The translations under genes were made by a program, and so were the position numbers. Under the pieces are notes generated by a model. The model was not told the origin of the DNA. It saw nothing but the letters and a program-made list of their open reading frames with translations, and ran no database searches. Of a stretch of 64,000 nt of DNA, positions 34,454-45,763 are shown in pieces. Source of the DNA: Paragordius varius (Eukaryota > Nematomorpha); assembly GCA_964247055.1 (NCBI GenBank), contig OZ176055.1, positions 310,001 to 374,000 on the forward strand, read 5' to 3'. Numbering within the stretch: position 1 is the first letter of the stretch; the number at the start of each line of letters is the position of its first letter.

Positions 34454-35800
34454 ATGTCTTTCATGCAAAACCTTATATTGAGCGATGTTTGGTCCAAACA
34501 ATTTTATAATATATATCTCATAGCTCTGCCCATATTCATAACTATTGGGGTGGTTGGGAATGGTTATATTCTATACATATTATCTAGTCGATATTTCAAA
34601 CACCACATACAATATATCTACCTTAAAACGTACATTTGCTGTAATTTACTCATTTGTATAAATTATATCTTGCTCTATTATGAGTTTCGGCAAAAAATAT
34701 TTCATCCCTACAATTTATCACACAAAAAAATTTTAATGCGCTGGTGGCTTAATGTCATTTTTATCGTGTCGAAGAATGTTTTGTTAAAGACTTCCCTCAT
34801 ATCAAGTACCATTTATTTTTGTGAACGATATGCCTGTGCTATGTATCCCCTGTCATACGGACGCATTTTCCGTAAACCATGGTATAAATGGACCCCTGTC
34901 TTCATAATAACTGTCATGTTTGCTACATATGCCAATAAAACGACAGTCGCTACCCTTGATATCGGAGTTTATATGGTGGATAATGAAACTCATGTATTCG
35001 CTTCGCAACTTTTACAAACTACGCATAGGCCGGGACAAATGTCATCTTTTTTGGAGTCTCAAATAAAATTTACCACGCCCATGAGCCCTTTGGCCGTTAC
35101 AAAGGAAAAAGCTAACAACAATAAAACTCGTAGGTTAATTAGTGTGGTGGATACTAATAGTTCAAACAACAACGAATCCAAATTCCTGCTACCCGTATTC
35201 CATATGAAACGAAATGCTCAAGATAGAACTAATTCATTGTTCATTGGTGTACGTGAGGCCACCATTTATCTTATATGTTTACTCCCATTAATTGCCATAA
35301 ATATATTGCTATCATACAAAATTATACGGATTTATATCTCCTCTTGCCATCACAACCACATTTTTTCAATGCTAAAGAGAACTAATCAAGGCAATAGAAA
35401 TAATACGGTGTCCCCGTCGACTGCACTGCATCGTTTCCATGTAATGACCAACATGGCTATCGTATTTCCCCATTCGTCGTTTAAAACATTACGGAATTGT
35501 CGCAACAATTTGTCAACTATTAGGCGATGTAGGAATGGTACCTTATATCTTTCTATTCGACGTACTATTGGTTATGCCTTAGTCAATACCTTATCAATTT
35601 GTTTAATGGCTCCCTATGTAGTTAAGAAAGTTACGTACTTCCTCAACTACAGACAATGTTCCCAGCCTTGTCCAACCTTTGGATTTTATCATCCATATAT
35701 TGTTATGGCGGAATTTATTAATTATTCTTGCGTTCCACTTGCATACATATTTGTGGACGGGCATATAACCAAATATGTCATAAATACTTTCGAATGTTAA
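34454..35800 (+). CDS. Orphan rhodopsin-like GPCR, single exon
   Basis: 448 residues in one exon. Seven hydrophobic segments can be placed: TM1 about 20-43 (IGVVGNGYILYIL, with the family GN), TM2 about 57-77, TM3 about 100-124 ending CERYACAMYP (ERY in place of DRY), TM4 about 146-162, TM5 about 270-292, TM6 about 372-392 and TM7 about 414-435 (INYSCVPLAYIF, a degenerate NPxxY). The loop between TM4 and TM5 is unusually long (about 105 residues, with NKT, NET and NES-type sequons). The third intracellular loop is about 75 residues and basic. Cysteines near 401-406 (CSQPCP) lie before TM7. Overall it looks like a fast-evolving peptide-type class A receptor. The ligand is unknown and I cannot name an orthologue. 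Confidence 0.8.
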   Translation: MSFMQNLILSDVWSKQFYNIYLIALPIFITIGVVGNGYILYILSSRYFKHHIQYIYLKTYICCNLLICINYILLYYEFRQKIFHPYNLSHKKILMRWWLNVIFIVSKNVLLKTSLISSTIYFCERYACAMYPLSYGRIFRKPWYKWTPVFIITVMFATYANKTTVATLDIGVYMVDNETHVFASQLLQTTHRPGQMSSFLESQIKFTTPMSPLAVTKEKANNNKTRRLISVVDTNSSNNNESKFLLPVFHMKRNAQDRTNSLFIGVREATIYLICLLPLIAINILLSYKIIRIYISSCHHNHIFSMLKRTNQGNRNNTVSPSTALHRFHVMTNMAIVFPHSSFKTLRNCRNNLSTIRRCRNGTLYLSIRRTIGYALVNTLSICLMAPYVVKKVTYFLNYRQCSQPCPTFGFYHPYIVMAEFINYSCVPLAYIFVDGHITKYVINTFEC

Positions 35801-35850
35801 GTTGTGTTGAAAAGTCAAGCAAGCAATGTATCAATGAATTCTAATGTGAT

Positions 35851-35856
35851 AATAAA
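35851..35856 (+). terminator. Candidate polyadenylation signal of the orphan GPCR
   Basis: AATAAA lies 51 bp after the stop codon of the single-exon receptor. Placement is plausible, but the motif is common in AT-rich DNA. Confidence 0.4.
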
Positions 35857-38050
35857 TTATTTATTTAAGACTTTTGTATTGTTGTGAGATTTTATAAGGG
35901 CACATATTAAACAAAAAGTATATGGTAATTGTATGTTTTTGTATACCTATATATTAAATTTATTTCACCATTTTTAATTAAAACTAAGGAGGTAATATTA
36001 TATTTCTTAACAGTTTGATTTTTAATCACTCTGGGAAAGGAGAAGATTCGATAAATTATCTTGGGCCCCTTTAAGGGGGGATCCATTCTATGTAAATAAC
36101 TCTTTTTGATAAATAATAAAAATATGTAGATGTTGTGTTAAGGCAATTTTCCGGGAGGGACCCCGCTCTATTCCAAAGATACCCAATTTTTTTGGTGTGC
36201 TAAATTTAATAAATCCACTTTGTTTTGATAGCTTCTGTGATCAGTTGTTCTCACATCCAGCATAATGATATTATAAGAATAAACAAGAGCTATCAATTAA
36301 CTTTTGATTCAAGTTAATAACCCAATAATTAATGGTGGTGTTCCAGTAAAAGACAACATTTTAACGCGATATTATAAATTTAGCCCATGGGTAAGGATCC
36401 ACACCACTATAAATATTAACGTGTCTTCAGAACGGATCTTCAAAACTATATAAAAATTTAATTAGGGTTTATTTCCCGTCGGAAGGCAGAAAATAAAATC
36501 CAAAGATTTTATTCCCGCGGAAATGATCCCTAGGTTAAATACGCCACACCAAATAAAAACATGACCTTGAAGCTAATTTACAGAAAAGGTTTAATAAAAA
36601 TCATATAAGTTCAATAAAAAACTTCTAGTATATTTTGTACAAAAGGTAAATTTGGTCCAAAATATAAACCCAAATGGTGTATTCTCTCTATAAATACGCA
36701 ACCATACAAAAATAACGTAAATGAAGCCAAATTTTAGAAAAGCTTTGAGACAATCTGATTTCAATAATCATGCTTTTAAGTGTTTCCCGTATGACAAAAA
36801 TTGATTCAGCACTTTTTAAATTAACCCCGGGTTTAATTATTTTATACCCTCTAAATAGGCTACCATATTAAAATAATGTGATTTGTTGTTTAAACGCTCT
36901 TTTTTATATTTTTGGGCAAGACCTTGTGTTAACTACATAATCATATAGAAAAATAGCTGATTATAAATCAAGGGTGTTCAAAGATATTTCGGAAGCTCAA
37001 TTTCGTTAATATTTTCTAAATAACCGTAACATTTTGATTAAAATCCAATCTTTTCAACAAATTTTATAGCATTTTGAGTAGCGCCGAAAACGTGTTGAAC
37101 TCCCCTGCTCCATAAATGAATAAAAAATCACCTATAGCATAGTTAAAATGTATTTTTTAATTTAAATTTCTTATCCATATTTAATTACTTAAAACTATTT
37201 TTCGTAACGCCTGACAGGTTACAGGTAATCTAAATATATTAAAAAGGAGAACGATGGATTGAGACATTACGAGAAGACACCTAATTTAATGTAAAACAAA
37301 TTATTATTGCTCGAACCATCTCTAGTCAAATAACTGTTTCAATTGACCCTAAGCTCCACCCTGTATGAAAATAGGGGTTTATAAAAGATAATTTCCCAAA
37401 ATCGTTTTTGCCACAATTTTTCCGGAAATCAATAATATTTTATTTTTGTGCAAATATGATAAAGACAAAATTGGCTGACTTTTTTAAATTTAACAGCCGA
37501 TCCCCCGGGTAAAATGACTTTTTTTTGTAAAATTCCCTATTTTTTTAGCTTTCTTTTTTATATAAAATGTAATAGTGGTTTTAAATATGGCATAAATTTT
37601 ACTCACCACTTTTTTAGAGGAAAACCTATGAGTCAATGGGTGGAGTGAATTTTTTAAGAGATTCCATAATTTGGAGTGAATAAAAAGCTAAGGAAACTCT
37701 AAAAAAATTAACATTAGATTTTTAAGGAAACACTTGTATTCAAGTGAATAAAAAAAATTATTAAAGGCAACCCTACATATTTTTTAGGATGCTAAATACC
37801 ATCCAAATATTTATATATTTTATTACAATCGATAGTAGAATTCAAACAAGGCAATTAGAGCTAATACGGTTTTGATGTCAGATTCTAAGTTTGAAATTTC
37901 AAGCTTCAAAGTAATTTTTATATATTTTAGATTTTTCTCTTATATTTGGAATACAGTGTAGAAATTAAATGTTTGATTTACGATCGTTGATAAGAAACAA
38001 AAAAACATATAAAATATGCATGAGAATCAATCTAAAATGAAACGAACGAT

Positions 38051-38640
38051 TTAATAACACTGCTCAACAAGGTTTTGCACCACCCCATTATTTTTGCATT
38101 TTCTGATACCTAATGGCATGGAAAGGCCAAAACAAAAAAGAAAATTGAAGCCACCAATAGGATTTTTCCGAAATTTAATTTTTAAATTTGTATTTAATTT
38201 AAAAATAACAATCATTCCTCGTGTACATATGTTTAAATATTCAAACGAACAAGTCGATACAAGTAATATTCCATGCATGAATAACAAAATTCTAGGCATT
38301 AAATAAGATACTAAACAAGCTAAGAGCCAAAGTATTAAAAATCTAAAAGAGGCTTATGTATAGTGTGATAGATCCGGGCGGCTGCAGAAGCTCTGCATAT
38401 CCCCCAAGCGATCCAATTATGCCAGATATGGCAAAGATAACAGAAAAGTAATCGTAAAGCCCGATAAGAGAGACTTGCAAGCAAAATCCAGGCAAATTGA
38501 CATGTCAAATTAACCAATTCACAGAATAAAGTTAGATAAATTCTACAATTAAATTGAATAAAAAGATTAGGTAAATACAAATGGTCCAATCCCATAATAG
38601 TAAATTCTACTAAAAGTGGCTACACAACATCCATCTGAAA
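38051..38640 (-). other. Unassembled coding-like segments, possibly a membrane protein
   Basis: On the minus strand, 38345-38480 can be read as GLYDYFSVIFAISGIIGSLG followed by YAELLQPPGSITLYISLF. Near 38180-38080 it reads NPIGGFNFLFCFGLSMPLGI. Both are hydrophobic, and the second is faintly like a sideroflexin C-terminus. They lie in different frames, no single splice model joins them convincingly, and other frames are also open here. I do not assign a function. Confidence 0.2.
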
Positions 38641-39204
38641 TTAAAAAACAAAACAGCCAATAATTTTAAAAAATAAAGTATATACACTAGGTATAAATAA
38701 AGGATTTTTTGTAAGAACCAACTCAAGAAAAAAAGCCTAATAAGTACTCGAAAGGACGAAAACTAACAAAAAATATAGCCTATCTAAAAGCCGAAGGTTT
38801 AAACCATAGAATGCCTTTTTTAGTATTTTTTTAAAATTTTTTATACGTATTAAAAATTCACTTGAAAGAAAAAGACTAAATTTTGACGTTTAAGTCCCTA
38901 CTATTTTATTCTTTCTGATATTTAAATGACATATTTATATTCAAAAGATAGAGTTTAAAACGCTTTATTAAATGATATTAAGTTTATAATATAATAACAT
39001 TTTATTATAAATTTATATTAAATTTTCTCTCGATTTTCTCTTGTTTTTGAAAAATTGAAAAACCTATAATATTTCAAAATTCTGATTGGCGGGATCAAAA
39101 AATTTACATTCGGTTTTAAAACACTGAAATTAGTCATAATTTAAAAGTTTGAGTGGTGGTGCTCAAAAATGTCCAAATTTGTCGACTAGTGTAATCAAAC
39201 CTGA

Positions 39205-39970
39205 TTTCAATGAAAGAAGAGGAGGAGCCCTGAGTTTGCGACAAAAACAATATCTTTTTTAAGATTTCCTGCAGATCCCGGGCCTCAAATTACTATTAAG
39301 CTAGTTTTTGGGGTAAACTTTTTAACAAATCTCATTTTTTATGGTATGCAAGCCACTAAAATTTAAAAATCAGTATCTTATGTGATTCTTGTCAAAATTT
39401 TTTATAAAACTTTTATTTTATCATAAAAAAAAATGTATAAATAAACTTTAAACTATTTATTATTAATTATCATAAAATGCGAATTAGATTATTATAATAA
39501 TTTAGGAATTCTTCCGATTCGGTAGATCTTTTATGATAAAGAATTTAAAATTTCATCCGATTCGTGCGATCTTTTATGATTTTTCCTGTAATATATAACA
39601 TATTTTTTTGATTGAAGTTTTCATATTATCTCTCGCTTTTTGTAACTGATCAATCTCATAAAATTCTTTGTTTCTGTCTTCATTTTCTTTTAAAGATTTT
39701 TATAGGCTTCTTTTTATTACAAAACATACGGCACCATAGATTTATTTAAAACTATGGGATAGCTAAAATATTAATTATTAATATTATTAGAAGAGCTATC
39801 AATTTTTCTTTAGGTATACTTATATCGGTTTTAGGTATGTTATTTGGTTTAAGGAAACTCGAGAGTAAATCAGATGTGTTTTTTAGATAAATTATAAGGA
39901 AACTCTTTCTTTGAAAAAGTGAGCATAGGAAACACTTAAAGGGTTTCCTTTTTTTATTCATTCCACCCAA
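39205..39970. other. Unassembled open segments on both strands
   Basis: Plus-strand pieces near 39213-39370 (FLRFPADPGPQITIKLVFGV) and 39780-39890 (INFSLGILISVLGMLFGLRK) compete with a minus-strand frame at 39752-39970 (KPFKCFLCSLFQRK). None matches a family I know. They may be remnants of one or more mobile elements. Confidence 0.15.
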
Positions 39971-41389
39971 TATAAAAAATGGCTATTAAACAATTTTTAA
40001 CCTATGAGTCTATATGGGGTAAATTAATGTCATATAAGAGAACAAAGCTTTTACCACGCTACATCAACCCCTAGCAAGGGTCTCACTTTTGTGAACACGC
40101 CACAATATAAAAATAAAGTAGCCCACTAGGGAAAATCCAAAAAACCAAATGGAACCTTTTTCTAGGTATTTTTCGCGGTGAATATAAATTTTTGCCCAAT
40201 TATAAGTTAATGCCCGTATAGGGCTACAATTAGAATACGTCACCATACGAAAATAACCTGACTATGAAGCTAGAGAAAACCTATAAACCATAGTATACAG
40301 TAATGTGTTTAGATATTTTTCATGTAAAGACAAATTTTGACCCGGTCTTTTCTCTAGGTTAACGCTCAGGAAGGGCTCCCAACCTTCAAATAACCCACCA
40401 TGTAAAATAACTAGCTTTGAATCAAAATTTCAGAAAAATTATAAACCAGAGGTATCTTATTTATAGTATTTCTTACAAAAATTAAAAAATATAGCCTTTT
40501 TTATAAGATAATGCGTAGGTTTTTTCTGTAAAATTCGACATCAGACTTTGAAGCCAGGTTCAAGTAGGAGATCACAAGGATGATTTTAGGTATTTCCCGC
40601 GTAAAGGAAAAAGTTTCATTCCATAACGTAGCGCATACTTATAGCTGTATCGCACCCTTTGAGAATGTGTGTAGCCTATAAATTGGGGGTTATCTCACGC
40701 CACCAAGATTAAATAAGAGATAGCCTGAAAAAGTGCGTTTGAATATTTATAAGAGTCTCAGAAAAATCGGTAATCCCTATATAAAAGACTTACAGTTTCA
40801 TTTAAAATAAATTTCATAACACTTGGTAAATCTTGAATTTTCTTACTCCCAACTCTTAATATCAATTTTAAAGTATGAGTAATTATAAATGACAAGCTAT
40901 TCATTAATTATTGCCAGAATGTAGAAAGGGTGTCCAAAATACGGCCCGCGAAACATTAGGAAATTTACCAAAATACAAATTGCTCATAAAATAATAATAA
41001 AACTAGCTAACCCTGTTACGCTTCGCTATGACGCAGTATTACCAATAATTATTCTTAATAATTTGGAATAAATAGAGGTAATGAAGATAAAAAAATAATA
41101 AGATACATATTTAATAAAAGAATATTATTAAATTATTCTTTTACGGGTTTTTGCATAGGCTCAAATATTGACTCGAAATTGACCGTATTTAAAAATGTTA
41201 TTTAATAAAGTTAATATTAAACAATTTTTAATTTATTTTAAGATTTTTGTTTTACGAAATGGTTAAAAGTGTTTGAAATTATGTTCACACAGCTGGGAAT
41301 AAGGGATATAAAAATCTTTGTGGTTCCTTTTTATAGGAATGAATGATATTATACCAATTCCCCGGAAACGTGTTTAACTAAACTCATGG

Positions 41390-43024
41390 CTTCTTAATTT
41401 TTTTGAAAACTAGCTCCAAAATTACGCCATATTTGTATGGAGTCTCAGTTTTAAACCGGTAGACCCCCACCCATAGACCAATATGGAAAAAGCGCCGAGC
41501 TAAATTCTTTGCCTTTATAGGGCAATTTGGAATCATTTTTAATATCATCGTCTCATGGGTTATTCAAAAAATATATGAGGGCGTATTCTTAGGTCATAAG
41601 AGCCCTAAATTAACGGCTAATAAAAAAACACTGACCTTAATTTTTACCTAGTTACGGGTATTTTTTTAAGCTTTTAGACTTCTAAATATTCTGTAAATAA
41701 GCCTTAAAACTACGCAATTTCTATATAGTGGCGCAGTTTTTGGCCGGTAGCTCCTTATCCAGGGGCAGGTATAAAAAAGCGTTGGGCAAAATTATTGCCT
41801 TTATATGGGGAATATCTGGAATTATCATGGATTCCATATGTTTCTATCAGTCGTATGGGCTTTCTAAAATTTGGCTTCAAAGGCATTCTGTATAGATATG
41901 GTGACGCAGTTGTACGCGGGTCCTCTAACCAAGAACGAAAAAAAGCTCGATTATTGTAATTCGGGTAATACCTGGAATCATTAATTTCATATTCTCTCGG
42001 GGATTTTTGAAAAATTGCCTAAAAATTAAAAAGTCATTCTATGGTGGAGCATTTTTCAGGGCAAGGGCTTAATTAAGGGGTAATCTATAAAACCGTGACT
42101 AAATTTTTGCCTTATTACGGGTGATATTTCAAGCCCCCCTATTGAACTCATATGGCCTGATAGCTTTTCTAAAATTAACCTCCAAAGTCACGATGTATCG
42201 ATATAATGGCGCAGTTGTTGGCGGGCTGCTTCCTACGCAGAAGCTGATACAAAAATGCGCTTTACTTTTTGCCTTTTTAGAATACCTGGAATCATGATTG
42301 ATTCCATATGCTTATGGTTTTTGAAAAATTGCCTCAAAATCATTCTATGGTGGCGCATTTTTCAGGGGTAAAGGGCCTAATTAACGGCTATTTTTATAAA
42401 ACCATACTACCTAAAATTTTGTTAAGGAAAATACTTTAAGCACCTAACTCATATGGCCTGATATGTTTTCTGAAATTTAGCCCTAAAGGCATCTATTTCG
42501 ATATGACAGGGCAGTTTTTAGCGGGTATCTGTGTACCCAGCAGCCAATATAAAAAAAGACTAAAATTTGCCCTTTAACGGAGAATATTTGGAAACTTTAT
42601 TAAATTTTTACTTACTTTGGGCAAAAAATAGATTCAAAAAATTATTTTTGTGGACTTTTTTGAAAAAAATGGCATTTTACGGGGCAAGTCGGTAAAAAGA
42701 GGGCCTAAATTAAAAAAGCGAGCCGACTATGTTCGGCGCAATCGAAAAAAAGTAAAAAAAATCATATTTGGAATCGAATGGTCCAACACGTTTTCCGGAA
42801 AATTGTCTCAAAGACACGATTTTTGTGGACTTGTGTTTTCAAAAAAAACCGTTTTTTACACGGGGTTGGCCCAAACTGGGGGCCTAATTCAAAAAAGGGA
42901 GAAGCTATTGTGCGGGTATTCATTAATGATTTTATTTTTTCTACATTTGGATTTAAATGGGTCTACCGGTTTTCCGGTAACAGATCACAAAACCAGAATT
43001 TCCACTTATATAATATATAGATTA
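41390..43024 (+). repeat. Family R, left arm of a giant inverted pair
   Basis: Contains the units seen at 4740-6550, with the ggcctaaattaacggcta-type motif at about 41594, 42058, 42365 and 42700, and the complete terminal module from 42700 to 43020. A chance frame over the module (about 42650-43066) exists on this strand, and a different one in the mirrored copy. Confidence 0.8.
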
Positions 43025-43080
43025 CTACTTAAAGCCTATCTATTTGTCTACAAACTAAAAATTTAGTAATAAAATATATT

Positions 43081-43094
43081 GCCATTTATAGTCT

Positions 43095-43143
<49 letters not shown>
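43081..43143. repeat. (TA)n at the centre of the inverted pair
   Basis: Almost uninterrupted TA dinucleotides with one tttata break separate the two family R arms. They could extrude as a cruciform or be a replication slippage site. Confidence 0.9.
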
Positions 43144-43147
<4 letters not shown>

Positions 43148-43153
43148 ACTTTT

Positions 43154-44180
43154 AATCTATATATTTATAAAAATGGAAAATGCTGGCTTTGTGATCTGTT
43201 TCCGAAAAACCGGTAGACTTTTTCAAATCCGAATGTCGAAAAAAATATAATCATTAATGAATACCTGACAATAGCTTCGCCCTTTCTTAAATTAGGCCCC
43301 CAGTTCGGGTCCACCCCCTGTAAAAAACGTGTTTTTTTCAAAACACAAGTCAACAAAAATCGTGTCTTTGAGAGACAATTTTCCGGAAAACGTGTTTGAC
43401 CATTCGATTTCAAATATGATTTTTTTTACTTTTTTTCGATTGCGCCGAACATAGTCGCTTCGCTTTATTAATTTAGGCCCTCTTTTTACCCACCCCCGTA
43501 AAATGCGATTTTTTTCAAAAAATTAAGTCCACAAAAATAATTTTTTGAATCTATTTTTCGCCCAAGGTATCATGAAAATCAATGAAGTTTCCAGGTATTC
43601 CCTGTTAAAGGCCAAAATTTTTGTCACGAGTTTTTTATATTGGCTGCCTAAGGAGACCGCTAAAAACTGCCCCATGATATCGAAATATCGTGCCTTTAAC
43701 GCTAAATTTTAGATAACCTATCCAGCCATATGAGTTCAATCCGTGATTAAAATATTATTCGTAACAAGGCAAAAATTTAGATCTTATGGTTTTTCAAAAA
43801 AGCCGTTAGTTAGGCCCTTCGCGCCCTGAAAATTTGCGCCACCATAAAATGATTATTTAGTTTTAAGGCATTTTCCAACAACTAATGAGAGCATATGGAA
43901 TCAATCATGATCCCAGGTATTCTCCGTAAAAAGACAAAAATTTTAATCAAGCGCTTTTTTGTATCAGCCTCTGGGTAGGGAGCTACCCGCCTAAAACTGC
44001 GCCACCATATCAAGCGTTGTTTAGGAGTTAATTTCCAGAAAACTTATCAGGTCATATAAGTTTGTCCTGTATTATTACCCGTAAAAAGGAAAAAATTTAA
44101 GTCGAGCGGTTTTTTTAAATTAGCCGTCAATTAGGCCCTTTACGCCCTAAAAAACCACCATAGAAGATAAGATTTACGCT
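43154..44180 (-). repeat. Family R, right arm of the giant inverted pair
   Basis: The reverse complement of the left arm, beginning with the terminal module (ttaatctatatatt, then gatctgtttccgaaaaaccg) and continuing through gcgccgaacatagtcg, then two further units. It is shorter than the left arm and diverged by many small differences, so the inversion is not recent. Confidence 0.8.
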
Positions 44181-44218
44181 AGTATGTAAATATAATAATA
44201 CCAACATATTTTTTTAAA

Positions 44219-44254
44219 TATGGTCCGCCAGGAATTGAATCAAAAATGGCGGAC
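44219..44254. repeat. Small GC-rich hairpin
   Basis: tggtccgcca and tggcggacc are inverted about a 15-base spacer just beyond the end of the right family R arm. The function is unknown; it may be a terminus of the element. Confidence 0.4.
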
Positions 44255-44601
44255 CGCGCCATTTGTATTGGAAATCTCTGATATGGATAAAACAAAAATT
44301 TATTGGTTTAAAATTATTTTTTTTCTCTTTTTACTCCTATTACTCAATAATAATTAATTTTTGCTATAAATGATGCTATCTAGCTTAATAAAAAACGAAC
44401 AATGTAATTAACTCATACAACACACCAGAAATTACTGAGACATCGATACAATAAATTTCATGCAAAATATTTATTTCTAATGCTAGAGAGCGTCTTTTTG
44501 TAGTTTTGGTACAAATTTGTATGAAATGCGTATGAAAAAATCTAATTAAAAATTCTAAAAATGTTTGAGTAACATGTATGTATAAATATCACAAATAAGC
44601 A

Positions 44602-45641
44602 TTATGGTTCAGAGGCTTTTGCAGCCTTTTTCTCCACATAATGGTAAATGGGACGTTCATTGCGGGCCTGAGTATTTCTTGAATTTCCAACCATTTTCGC
44701 CATTTTTTGACTTGTTTTTTCGGTGGAATACAATCCTCGCAAAGCTTTGATTTGTTCTTCAGATACGTATTGACGCTTAGTTGGCACGAACCAATCCACA
44801 TTTTCATTGCACAGCGGCACCGGGATAGATCCTTTGTAACGGTAAAAGTTTTGAAGGTCGGGTACAAACTTGCTCAGATCCAAACTGGGGATAATAGTTT
44901 TTTCGCCTAAAGAATAGATATATACTATATTTATAAGCTATTACACACTTTAAAAAATCTGTAGTCTGTTTTTTACGCTAAAACGTACCTTTAAACATAA
45001 CTGCATTGGTATGCTTAACAATCTTTTCTAGTTCTTCATGGGGTGTCATCACATCCCACAAAACTGCAATGACAGCCAAACCTTCGGGATCAGCCAACAC
45101 TTCTTTCTTAGATTTGAGGCCTTCCTTAACAAACACCATTTTCATCTGTAGTAATAATGGCAGGTGTGTATAATTATGTGAAATAAAAGATAGAATAAAA
45201 TTATAAAACTAAGTATACCTCCATCGGAAAAGTCTTGCCATCTATAGTGTGTTCCGATCCTTTGGTATTATCAGCGCCCCAATTGAAAGTTAATTTGGCA
45301 AAATGGTAAGGTTTCTTGAGACCAGCACCATGAAGTGTGGCAGAATCCTTGTGATCTCGAACATTTATAACGAGGAGAGGGCCTGTGTTAATTAGCGTAG
45401 CATTGACAATATGAGTTTTTTGCATTTTAAGCGTATTAGTATGTTCCATAACCATAGCGTCTTTAGTGCTAATATCGATTGGAGACTGCAATTTACCCGC
45501 ACAGTGGTCCGTAAAAGTTTTTGCCCAGGTTTTAGGCCCGGCCTCTTCAGAATAATCCCATCGTAGAACGGGTACATTGATTGCTTGATAAGTAGCAAGC
45601 CAACCACACATAAACCACAGAATTTGTGGAAAATAAGTCAT
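44602..45641 (-). CDS. Secreted alpha-carbonic-anhydrase-related protein, zinc site lost
   Basis: Three exons on the minus strand, 45641-45219, 45145-44989 and 44906-44602, with introns of 73 and 82 bp and phases 0 and 1, give 294 residues. Residues 1-20 are a hydrophobic signal-like segment. Family landmarks are HCAGKLQSPIDIST (46-59), WGADNTKGSEHTIDGKTFP (121-139), AVIAVLWDV, and FYRYKGSIPVPLC (214-226). Active alpha-CAs bind zinc through three histidines. Here those positions are Thr118, Asn120 and Lys143, and the gatekeeper threonine of the GSLTTP motif is Pro222. Catalysis of CO2 hydration is therefore not expected. Cys47 and Cys226 correspond to the disulfide of secreted CAs, and NAT at 80-82 is a glycosylation site. 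The role is probably binding or structural, as in other CA-related proteins. Confidence 0.9.
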
Positions 45642-45755
45642 AGTTAAAGTTTTTTTTAATAGAATATAAAAGTCTTGAAGAAAGATAGAAGAGTGATGAT
45701 TAGAAGTTTTGAAACAAAAAAGTAAGGTTTATGAATTTGTGTAACTTAGGCTCAC

Positions 45756-45763
45756 TATATATA
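45756..45763 (-). promoter_or_regulatory. Candidate TATA box of the CA-related gene
   Basis: TATATATA lies 115 bp upstream of the start codon on the minus strand, a plausible distance with a 5' UTR of about 80 bases. AT-rich surroundings limit confidence. Confidence 0.35.

Larger units (their letters stand above)
35857..41389. other. Repeat-rich stretch with unidentified open segments
   Basis: Worn, inverted family R sequence covers about 36050-36970 and 40000-40800 (cgccacaccataaaaataac-like and gaagctaaattttagaaaa-like motifs). A short hAT-like element may lie at 36972-37112 (caagggtgttcaaag ... gttgaactcccctg). Between 38050 and 39970 several open segments look more coding-like than average but could not be assembled; they are listed separately. 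The rest is AT-rich with nothing recognised. Confidence 0.5.

Noticed and set aside
42650-43413. Frames on both strands of the family R terminal module
   Set aside because: The two mirrored copies give different frames and the copy at 6290-6550 gives a third, so no shared protein is conserved.
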